A stretch of DNA of 64,000 nucleotides from Macrostomum hystrix (Eukaryota > Platyhelminthes > Macrostomidae): positions 1,306,001 through 1,370,000 of the forward strand of contig CATNEN010000041.1 of the NCBI GenBank assembly GCA_950097015.1, in the 5' to 3' direction. Both the position numbers and the translations under genes were made by a program. Of this stretch, positions 46,901 through 58,900 are shown piece after piece (the stretch's first letter is position 1; each line of letters opens with the position of its first letter). The notes under the pieces were generated by a model. That model was not told the DNA's origin. It ran no database searches and saw only the letters and a list, made by a program, of their open reading frames with translations.

Positions 46901-49900
46901 GGATCACTCGTCGCCTCCTCACGATGCGTCTTCTTCGCACAATACGTCGGATGATGCGTCGTCGGCGGATGACTCTTCGGCGTCTGATGACTCGTCGGAT
47001 CACTCGTCGCCTCCTCACGATGCGTCTTCTTCGCACAATGCGTCGGATGATGCGTCGTCGGCGGATGACTCGACGGAGTCCGATGACTCGTCGGATCACT
47101 CGTCGCCTCCTCACGATGCGTCTTCTTCGCACAATGCGTCGGATGATGCGTCGTCGGCGGATGACTCGTCGGCGTCTGATGACTCGTCGGATCACTCGTC
47201 GCCTCCTCACGATGCGTCTTCTTCGCACAATGCGTCGGATGATGCGTCGTCGGCGGATGACTCGTCGGCGTCTGATGACTCGTCGGATCACTCGTCGTCT
47301 CCTCACGATGCGTCTTCTTCGCACAATGCGTCGGATGATGCGTCGTCGGCGGATGACTCGTCGGAGTCCGATGACTCGTCGGATCACTCGTCGCCTCCTC
47401 ACGATGCGTCTTCTTCGCACAATGCGTCGGATGACGCGTCGTCGGCGGATGACTCGTCGGAGTCCGATGACTCGTCGGATCACTCGTCGCCTCCTCACGA
47501 TGCGTCTTCTTCGCACAATGCGTCGGATGATGCGTCGGCGGCGGATGACTCGTCGGAGTCCGATGACTCGTCGGATCACTCGTCGCCTCCTCACGATGCG
47601 TCTGACAATCCTTCTTCGCACAATTTTCCTTCTGAGCACCTTGCTTGCCACTCGACGTCCAGCGATCTTTCTGATAAATCTTCTCGTTCTCGGAATGAGT
47701 TTACGGATTACTCTGCGTCTAACAATCTTTCGTCTGACAACGCGGCGGACAATCTTTCGCTTTCTAACGACCAGACGCTTGATTCGTCTAATCTGGCGTT
47801 TTCGTCTAAAGACGCAGACGGAGATGCGTCGTCGGAGGTATCGGCGCCTAATAGAGTTCTTCACTATTCTGCGCTTCAGGGTCACGCGTCGTCTCCTGAG
47901 TTTAAAGATTCTCGATGTGCAAATGGAAATGCGCCTGACAAGGCGGCGAATGCGGAAGGTGGTTCGCCTAACGCGTCGCCTCACCCGCCTTACAACACGC
48001 TTCACAACTCTGCGGCGGACGACTTTGCGGCGAACGATTTTGCGGCGAACGACCCTGCGCCTGATGACTTTTCGCTGGATTCTTAGCCTCCTCACGCGTC
48101 TAATCAAGCGGGTGCGGCGAACGCGAACGGCTGTAATTCTGCGCAACAGAATGCGTCGCCTCACCCTAAGATTCACAGCACGACGTTTCAGAACAATACG
48201 CCTCCTGAAAATTCTGCGGACTCGACGTCTAATAACAACATGCCTGCGAATAACCCGCCGAATCTTACGATACACACGCCTGACTCGTCGGACGACTCGA
48301 GTTACCACACGGCGTACTACGCGACGTCGAACAACGCGTCTGATGATGCGTCGTCGGCGGATGACTCGTCGGAATCCGATGACTCGTCGGATCACTCGTC
48401 GCCTCCTCACGATGCGTCTTCTTCGCACAATGCGTCGGATGATGCGTCGTCGGCGGAAGACTCTTCGGCGTCTGATGACTCGTCGGATCACTCGTCGCCT
48501 CCTCACGATGCGTCTTCTTCGCACAATGCGTCGGATGATGCGTCGTCGGCGGATGACTCGTCGGCGTCTGATGACTCGTCGGATCACTCGTCGCCTCCTC
48601 ACGATGCGTCTTCTTCGTACAATGCGTCGGATGATGCGTCGTCGGCGGATGACTCGTCGGCGTCTGATGACTCGTCGGATCACTCGTCGCCTCCTCACGA
48701 TACGTCTTCTTCGCACAATGCGTCGGATGATGCGTCGGCGGCGGATGACTCGTCGGAGTCCGATGACTCGTCGGATCACTCGTCGCCTCCTCACGATGCG
48801 TCTTCTTCGCACAATGCGTCGGATGATGCGTCGTCGGCGGATGACTCTTCGGCGTCTGATGACTCGTCGGATCACTCGTCGCCTCCTCACGATGCGTCTC
48901 CGTGGAACGATGCGTCGGATGACTCGTCGGCGTCTGATGACTCGTCGGATCACTCGTCGCCTCCTCACGATGCGTCTTCTTCGCACAATGCGTCGGATGA
49001 TGCGTCGTCGGCGGATGACTCGTCGGCGTCTGATGACTCGTCGGATCACTCGTCGCCTCCTCACGATGCGTCTTCTTCGTACAATGCGTCGGATGATGCG
49101 TCGTCGGCGGATGACTCGTCGGAGTCCGATGACTCGTCGGATCACTCGTCGCCTCCTCACGATGCGTCTTCTTCGCACAATGCGTCGGATGATGCGTCGT
49201 CGGCGGATGACTCGTCGGCGTCTGATGACTCGTCGGATCACTCGTCGTCTCCTCACGATGCGTCTTCTTCGCACAATGCGTCGGATGATGCGTCGTCGGC
49301 GGATGACTCGTCGGAGTCCGATGACTCGTCGGATCACTCGTCGCCTCCTCACGATGCGTCTTCTTCGCACAATGCGTCGGATGACGCGTCGTCGGCGGAT
49401 GACTCGTCGGAGTCCGATGACTCGTCGGATCACTCGTCGCCTCCTCACGATGCGTCTTCTTCGCACAATGCGTCGGATGATGCGTCGGCGGCGGATGACT
49501 CGTCGGAGTCCGATGACTCGTCGGATCACTCGTCGCCTCCTCACGATGCGTCTGACAATCCTTCTTCGCACAATTTTCCTTCTGAGCACCTTGCTTGCCA
49601 CTCGACGTCCAGCGATCTTTCTGATAAATCTTCTCGTTCTCGGAATGAGTTTACGGATTACTCTGCGTCTAACAATCTTTCGTCTGACAACGCGGCGGAC
49701 AATCTTTCGCTTTCTAACGACCAGACGCTTGATTCGTCTAATCTGGCGTTTTCGTCTAAAGACGCAGACGGAGATGCGTCGTCGGAGGTATCGGCGCCTA
49801 ATAGAGTTCTTCACTATTCTGCGCTTCAGGGTCACGCGTCGTCTCCTGAGTTTAAAGATTCTCGATGTGCAAATGGAAATGCGCCTGACAAGGCGGCGAA

Positions 49901-52900
49901 TGCGGAAGGTGGTTCGCCTAACGCGTCGCCTCACCCGCCTTACAACACGCTTCACAACTCTGCGGCGGACGACTTTGCGGCGAACGATTTTGCGGCGAAC
50001 GACCCTGCGCCTGATGACTTTTCGCTGGATTCTTAGCCTCCTCACGCGTCTAATCAAGCGGGTGCGGCGAACGCGAACGGCTGTAATTCTGCGCAACAGA
50101 ATGCGTCGCCTCACCCTAAGCTTCACAGCACGACGTTTCAGAACAATACGCCTCCTGAAAATTCTGCGGACTCGACGTCTAATAACAACATGCCTGCGAA
50201 TAACCCGCCGAATCTTACGATACACACGCCTGACTCGTCGGACGACTCGAGTTACCACACGGCGTACTACGCGACGTCGAACAATGCGTCTGATGATGCG
50301 TCGTCGGCGGATGACTCGTCGGAATCCGATGACTCGTCGGATCACTCGTCGCCTCCTCACGATGCGTCTTCTTCGCACAATGCGTCGGATGATGCGTCGT
50401 CGGCGGAAGACTCTTCGGCGTCTGATGACTCGTCGGATCACTCGTCGCCTCCTCACGATGCGTCTTCTTCGCACAATGCGTCGGATGATGCGTCGTCGGC
50501 GGATGACTCGTCGGCGTCTGATGACTCGTCGGATCACTCGTCGCCTCCTCACGATGCGTCTTCTTCGTACAATGCGTCGGATGATGCGTCGTCGGCGGAT
50601 GACTCGTCGGCGTCTGATGACTCGTCGGATCACTCGTCGCCTCCTCACGATACGTCTTCTTCGCACAATGCGTCGGATGATGCGTCGGCGGCGGATGACT
50701 CGTCGGAGTCCGATGACTCGTCGGATCACTCGTCGCCTCCTCACGATGCGTCTTCTTCGCACAATGCGTCGGATGATGCGTCGTCGGCGGATGACTCTTC
50801 GGCGTCTGATGACTCGTCGGATCACTCGTCGCCTCCTCACGATGCGTCTCCGTGGAACGATGCGTCGGATGACTCGTCGGCGTCTGATGACTCGTCGGAT
50901 CACTCGTCGCCTCCTCACGATGCGTCTTCTTCGCACAATGCGTCGGATGATGCGTCGTCGGCGGATGACTCGTCGGCGTCTGATGACTCGTCGGATCACT
51001 CGTCGCCTCCTTACGATGCGTCTTCTTCGTACAATGCGTCGGATGATGCGTCGTCGGCGGATGACTCGTCGGAGTCCGATGACTCGTCGGATCACTCGTC
51101 GCCTCCTCACGATGCGTCTTCTTCGCACAATGCGTCGGATGATGCGTCGGCGGCGGATGACTCGTCGGCGTCTGATGACTCGTCGGATCACTCGTCGTCT
51201 CCTCACGATGCGTCTTCTTCGCACAATGCGTCGGATGATGCGTCGTCGGCGGATGACTCGTCGGAGTCCGATGACTCGTCGGATCACTCGTCGCCTCCTC
51301 ACGATGCGTCTTCTTCGCACAATGCGTCGGATGATGCGTCGTCGGCGGATGACTCGTCGGCGTCTGATGACTCGTCGGATCACTCGTCGTCTCCTCACGA
51401 TGCGTCTTCTTCGCACAATGCGTCGGATGATGCGTCGTCGGCGGATGACTCGTCGGAGTCCGATGACTCGTCGGATCACTCGTCGCCTCCTCACGATGCG
51501 TCTTCTTCGCACAATGCGTCGGATGACGCGTCGTCGGCGGATGACTCGTCGGAGTCCGATGACTCGTCGGATCACTCGTCGCCTCCTCACGATGCGTCTT
51601 CTTCGCACAATGCGTCGGATGATGCGTCGGCGGCGGATGACTCGTCGGAGTCCGATGACTCGTCGGATCACTCGTCGCCTCCTCACGATGCGTCTGACAA
51701 TCCTTCTTCGCACAATTTTCCTTCTGAGCACCTTGCTTGCCACTCGACGTCCAGCGATCTTTCTGATAAATCTTCTCGTTCTCGGAATGAGTTTACGGAT
51801 TACTCTGCGTCTAACAATCTTTCGTCTGACAACGCGGCGGACAATCTTTCGCTTTCTAACGACCAGACGCTTGATTCGTCTAATCTGGCGTTTTCGTCTA
51901 AAGACGCAGACGGAGATGCGTCGTCGGAGGTATCGGCGCCTAATAGAGTTCTTCACTATTCTGCGCTTCAGGGTCACGCGTCGTCTCCTGAGTTTAAAGA
52001 TTCTCGATGTGCAAATGGAAATGCGCCTGACAAGGCGGCGAATGCGGAAGGTGGTTCGCCTAACGCGTCGCCTCACCCGCCTTACAACACGCTTCACAAC
52101 TCTGCGGCGGACGACTTTGCGGCGAACGATTTTGCGGCGAACGACCCTGCGCCTGATGACTTTTCGCTGGATTCTTAGCCTCCTCACGCGTCTAATCAAG
52201 CGGGTGCGGCGAACGTGAACGGCTGTAATTCTGCGCAACAGAATGCGTCGCCTCACCCTAAGCTTCACAGCACGACGTTTCAGAACAATACGCCTCCTGA
52301 AAATTCTGCGGACTCGACGTCTAATAACAACATGCCTGCGAATAACCCGCCGAATCTTACGATACACACGCCTGACTCGTCGGACGACTCGAGTTACCAC
52401 ACGGCGTACTACGCGACGTCGAACAACGCGTCTGATGATGCGTCGTCGGCGGATGACTCGTCGGAATCCGATGACTCGTCGGATCACTCGTCGCCTCCTC
52501 ACGATGCGTCTTCTTCGCACAATGCGTCGGATGATGCGTCGTCGGCGGAAGACTCTTCGGCGTCTGATGACTCGTCGGATCACTCGTCGCCTCCTCACGA
52601 TGCGTCTTCTTCGTACAATGCGTCGGATGATGCGTCGTCGGCGGATGACTCGTCGGCGTCTGATGACTCGTCGGATCACTCGTCGCCTCCTCACGATACG
52701 TCTTCTTCGCACAATGCGTCGGATGATGCGTCGGCGGCGGATGACTCGTCGGAGTCCGATGACTCGTCGGATCACTCGTCGCCTCCTCACGATGCGTCTT
52801 CTTCGCACAATGCGTCGGATGATGCGTCGTCGGCGGATGACTCTTCGGCGTCTGATGACTCGTCGGATCACTCGTCGCCTCCTCACGATGCGTCTCCGTG

Positions 52901-55900
52901 GAACGATGCGTCGGATGACTCGTCGGCGTCTGATGACTCGTCGGATCACTCGTCGCCTCCTCACGATGCGTCTTCTTCGTACAATGCGTCGGATGATGCG
53001 TCGTCGGCGGATGACTCGTCGGCGTCTGATGACTCGTCGGATCACTCGTCGCCTCCTCACGATGCGTCTTCTTCGCACAATGCGTCGGATGATGCGTCGT
53101 CGGCGGATGACTCGTCGGAGTCCGATGACTCGTCGGATCACTCGTCGCCTCCTCACGATGCGTCTTCTTCGCACAATGCGTCGGATGATGCGTCGTCGGC
53201 GGATGACTCGTCGGAGTCCGATGACTCGTCGGATCACTCGTCGCCTCCTCACGATGCGTCTTCTTCGCACAATGCGTCGGATGATGCGTCGGCGGCGGAT
53301 GACTCGTCGGAGTCCGATGACTCGTCGGATCACTCGTCGTCTCCTCACGATGCGTCTTCTTCGCACAATGCGTCGGATGATGCGTCGTCGGCGGATGACT
53401 CTTCGGCGTCTGATGACTCGTCGGATCACTCGTCGCCTCCTCACGATGCGTCTCCGTGGAACGATGCGTCGGATGACTCGTCGGCGTCTGATGACTCGTC
53501 GGATCACTCGTCGCCTCCTCACGATGCGTCTTCTTCGCACAATGCGTCGGATGATGCGTCGTCGGCGGATGACTCGTCGGCGTCTGATGACTCGTCGGAT
53601 CTCTCGTCGCCTCCTCACGATGCGTCTTCTTCGTACAATGCGTCGGATGATGCGTCGTCGGCGGATGACTCGTCGGAGTCCGATGACTCGTCGGATCACT
53701 CGTCGCCTCCTCACGATGCGTCTTCTTCGCACAATGCGTCGGATGATGCGTCGTCGGCGGATGACTCGTCGGCGTCTGATGACTCGTCGGATCACTCGTC
53801 GTCTCCTCACGATGCGTCTTCTTCGCACAATGCGTCGGATGATGCGTCGTCGGCGGATGACTCGTCGGAGTCCGATGACTCGTCGGATCACTCGTCGCCT
53901 CCTCACGATGCGTCTTCTTCGCACAATGCGTCGGATGACGCGTCGTCGGCGGATGACTCGTCGGAGTCCGATGACTCGTCGGATCACTCGTCGCCTCCTC
54001 ACGATGCGTCTTCTTCGCACAATGCGTCGGATGATGCGTCGGCGGCGGATGACTCGTCGGCGTCTGATGACTCGTCGGATCACTCGTCGCCTCCTCACGA
54101 TACGTCTTCTTCGCACAATGCGTCGGATGATGCGTCGGCGGCGGATGACTCGTCGGAGTCCGATGACTCGTCGGATCACTCGTCGCCTCCTCACGATGCG
54201 TCTGACAATCCTTCTTCGCACAATTTTCCTTCTGAGCACCTTGCTTGCCACTCGGCGTCCAGCGATCTTTCTGATAAATCTTCTCGTTCTCGGAATGAGT
54301 TTACGGATTACTCTGCGTCTAACAATCTTTCGTCTGACAACGCGGCGGACAATCTTTCGCTTTCTAACGACCAGACGCTTGATTCGTCTAATCTGGCGTT
54401 TTCGTCTAAAGACGCAGACGGAGATGCGTCGTCGGAGGTATCGGCGCCTAATAGAGTTCTTCACTATTCTGCGCTTCAGGGTCACGCGTCGTCTCCTGAG
54501 TTTAAAGATTCTCGATGTGCAAATGGAAATGCGCCTGACAAGGCGGCGAATGCGGAAGGTGGTTCGCCTAACGCGTCGCCTCACCCGCCTTACAACACGC
54601 TTCACAACTCTGCGGCGGACGACTTTGCGGCGAACGATTTTGCGGCGAACGACCCTGCGCCTGATGACTTTTCGCTGGATTCTTAGCCTCCTCACGCGTC
54701 TAATCAAGCGGGTGCGGCGAACGCGAACGGCTGTAATTCTGCGCAACAGAATGCGTCGCCTCACCCTAAGCTTCACAGCACGACGTTTCAGAACAATACG
54801 CCTCCTGAAAATTCTGCGGACTCGACGTCTAATAACAACATGCCTGCGAATAACCCGCCGAATCTTACGATACACACGCCTGACTCGTCGGACGACTCGA
54901 GTTACCACACGGCGTACTACGCGACGTCGAACAACGCGTCTGATGATGCGTCGTCGGCGGATGACTCGTCGGACTCCGATGACTCGTCGGATCACTCTTC
55001 GCCTCCTCACGATGCGTCTGAGTGGCACGATGCGTCGGATGACTCGTCGGCGTCTGATGACTCGTCGGATCACTCGTCGTCTCCTCACGATGCGTCTTCT
55101 TCGTACAATGCGTCGGATGATGCGTCGTCGGCGGATGACTCGTCGGCGTCCGATGACTCGTCGGATCACTCGTCGCCTCCTCACGATGCGTCTTCTTCGC
55201 ACAATGCGTCGGATGATGCGTCGTCGGCGGAAGACTCGTCGGCGTCTGATGACTCGTCGGATCACTCGTCGCCTCCTCACGATGCGTCTTCTTCGTACAA
55301 TGCGTCGGATGATGCGTCGTCGGCGGATGACTCGTTGGCGTCTGATGACTCGTCGGATCACTCTTCGCCTCCTCACGATGCGTCTTCTTCGCACAATGCG
55401 TCGGATGATGCGTCGTCGGCGGATGACTCGTCGGAGTCCGATGACTCGTCGGATCACTCGTCGCCTCCTCACGATGCGTCTTCTTCGCACAATGCGTCGG
55501 ATGATGCGTCGTCGGCGGATGACTCGTCGGCGTCTGATGACTCGTCGGATCACTCTTCGCCTTCTCACGATGCGTCTGCGTGGCACGATGCGTCGGATGA
55601 TGCGTCGTCGGCGGATGACTCGTCGGCGTCTGATGACTCGTCGGATCACTCTTCGCCTTCTCACGATGCGTCTGCGTGGCACGATGCGTCGGATGACTCG
55701 TCGGCGTCTGATGACTCGTCGGATCACTCGTCGTCTCCGTACGATGCGTCTTCTTCGCACAATGCGTCGGATGATGCGTCGCCGGCGGATGACTCGTCGG
55801 CGTCTGATGACTCGTCGGATCACTCGTCGCCTCCTCACGATACGTCTTCTTCGCACAATGCGTCGGATGATGCGTCGGCGGCGGATGACTCGTCGGAGTC

Positions 55901-58900
55901 CGATGACTCGTCGGATCACTCGTCGCCTCCTCACGATGCGTCTGACAATCCTTCTTCGCACAATTTTCCTTCTGAGCACCTTGCTTGCCACTCGGCGTCC
56001 AGCGATCTTTCTGATAAATCTTCTCGTTCTCGGAATGAGTTTACGGATTACTCTGCGTCTAACAATCTTTCGTCTGACAACGCGGCGGACAATCTTTCGC
56101 TTTCTAACGACCAGACGCTTGATTCGTCTAATCTGGCGTTTTCGTCTAAAGACGCAGACGGAGATGCGTCGTCGGAGGTATCGGCGCCTAATAGAGTTCT
56201 TCACTATTCTGCGCTTCAGGGTCACGCGTCGTCTCCTGAGTTTAAAGATTCTCGATGTGCAAATGGAAATGCGCCTGACAAGGCGGCGAATGCGGAAGGT
56301 GGTTCGCCTAACGCGTCGCCTCACCCGCCTTACAACACGCTTCACAACTCTGCGGCGGACGACTTTGCGGCGAACGATTTTGCGGCGAACGACCCTGCGC
56401 CTGATGACTTTTCGCTGGATTCTTAGCCTCCTCACGCGTCTAATCAAGCGGGTGCGGCGAACGCGAACGGCTGTAATTCTGCGCAACAGAATGCGTCGCC
56501 TCACCCTAAGCTTCACAGCACGACGTTTCAGAACAATACGCCTCCTGAAAATTCTGCGGACTCGACGTCTAATAACAACATGCCTGCGAATAACCCGCCG
56601 AATCTTACGATACACACGCCTGACTCGTCGGACGACTCGAGTTACCACACGGCGTACTACGCGACGTCGAACAACGCGTCTGATGATGCGTCGTCGGCGG
56701 ATGACTCGTCGGACTCCGATGACTCGTCGGATCACTCTTCGCCTCCTCACGATGCGTCTGAGTGGCACGATGCGTCGGATGACCCGTCGGCGTCTGATGA
56801 CTCGTCGGATCACTCGTCGTCTCCTCACGATGCGTCTTCTTCGCACAATGCGTCGGATGATGCGTCGTCGGCGGATGACTCGTCGGCGTCCGATGACTCG
56901 TCGGATCACTCGTCGCCTCCTCACGATGCGTCTTCTTCGCACAATGCGTCGGATGATGCGTCGTCGGCGGAAGACTCGTCGGCGTCTGATGACTCGTCGG
57001 ATCACTCGTCGCCTCCTCACGATGCGTCTTCTTCGTACAATGCGTCGGATGATGCGTCGTCGGCGGATGACTCGTTGGCGTCTGATGACTCGTCGGATCA
57101 CTCGTCGCCTCCTCACGATGCGTCTTCTTCGCACAATGCGTCGGATGATGCGTCGTCGGCGGATGACTCGTCGGAGTCCGATGACTCGTCGGATCACTCG
57201 TCGCCTCCTCACGATGCGTCTTCTTCGCACAATGCGTCGGATGATGCGTCGTCGGCGGATGACTCGTCGGCGTCTGATGACTCGTCGGATCACTCTTCGC
57301 CTTCTCACGATGCGTCTGCGTGGCACGATGCGTCGGATGATGCGTCGTCGGCGGATGACTCGTCGGCGTCTGATGACTCGTCGGATCACTCTTCGCCTTC
57401 TCACGATGCGTCTGCGTGGCACGATGCGTCGGATGACTCGTCGGCGTCTGATGACTCGTCGGATCACTCGTCGTCTCCGTACGATGCGTCTTCTTCGCAC
57501 AATGCGTCGGATGATGCGTCGCCGGCGGATGACTCGTCGGCGTCTGATGACTCGTCGGATCACTCGTCGCCTCCTCACGATGTGTCTGCGTGGCACGATG
57601 CGTCGGATGATGCGTCGGCGGCGGATGACTCGTCGGAGTCCGATGACTCGTCGGATCACTCGTCGCCTCCTCACGATGCGTCTTCTTCGCACAATGCGTC
57701 GGATGATGCGTCGTCGGCGGATGACTCGTCGGCGTCTGATGACTCGTCGGATCACTCGTCGTCTCCTCACGATGCGTCTTCTTCGTACAATGCGTCGGAT
57801 GATGCGTCGTCGGCGGATGACTCGTCGGAGTCCGATGACTCGTCGGATCACTCGTCGCCTCCTCACGATGCGTCTGCGTGGCACGATGCGTCGGATGACT
57901 CGTCGGCGTCTGATGACTCGTCGGATCACTCGTCGTCTCCTCACGATGCGTCTTCTTCGCACAATGCGTCGGATGATGCGTCGCCGGCGGATGACTCGTC
58001 GGCGTCTGATGACTCGTCGGATCACTCGTCGCCTCCTCACGATGTGTCTGCGTGGCACGATGCGTCGGATGATGCGTCGGCGGCGGATGACTCGTCGGAG
58101 TCCGATGACTCGTCGGATCACTCGTCGCCTCCTCACGATGCGTCTTCTTCGCACAATGCGTCGGATGATGCGTCGTCGGCGGATGACTCGTCGGAGTCCG
58201 ATGACTCGTCGGATCACTCGTCGCCTCCTCACGATGCGTCTTCTTCGCACAATGCGTCGGATGATGCGTCGTCGGTGGATGACTCGTCGGCGTCTGATGA
58301 CTCGTCGGATCACTCGTCGTCTCCTCACGATGCGTCTTCTTCGCACAATGCGTCGGATGATGCGTCGTCGGCGGATGACTCGTCGGCGTCCGATGACTCG
58401 TCGGATCACTCGTCGCCTCCTCACGATGCGTCTGACAATCCTTCTTCGCACAATTTTCCTTCTGAGCACCTTGCTTGCCACTAGGCGTCCAGCGATCTTT
58501 CTGATAAATCTTCTCGTTCTCGGAATGAGTTTACGGATTACTCTGCGTCTAACAATCTTTCGTCTGACAACGCGGCGGACAATCTTTCGCTTTCTAACGA
58601 CCAGACGCTTGATTCGTCTAATCTGGCGTTTTCGTCTAAAGACGCAGACGGAGATGCGTCGTCGGAGGTATCGGCGCCTAATAGAGTTCTTCACTATTCT
58701 GCGCTTCAGGGTCACGCGTCGTCTCCTGAGTTTAAAGATTCTCGATGTGCAAATGGAAATGCGCCTGACAAGGCGGCGAATGCGGAATGTGGTTCGCCTA
58801 ACGCGTCGCCTCACCCGCCTTACAACACGCCTCACAACTCTGCGGCGGACGACTTTGCGGCGAACGATTTTGCGGCGAACGACCCTGCGCCTGATGACTT

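Noticed and set aside
38590-52218. Plus-strand 4,542-codon Arg/Met/Thr-rich frame (and its continuation at 52243-60984)
   Set aside because: Exact antisense of the giant exon. It has no signal peptide, splice-compatible flanks or domain, whereas the minus strand has a full phased gene model. It is explained by CGA/TCG codon complementarity.
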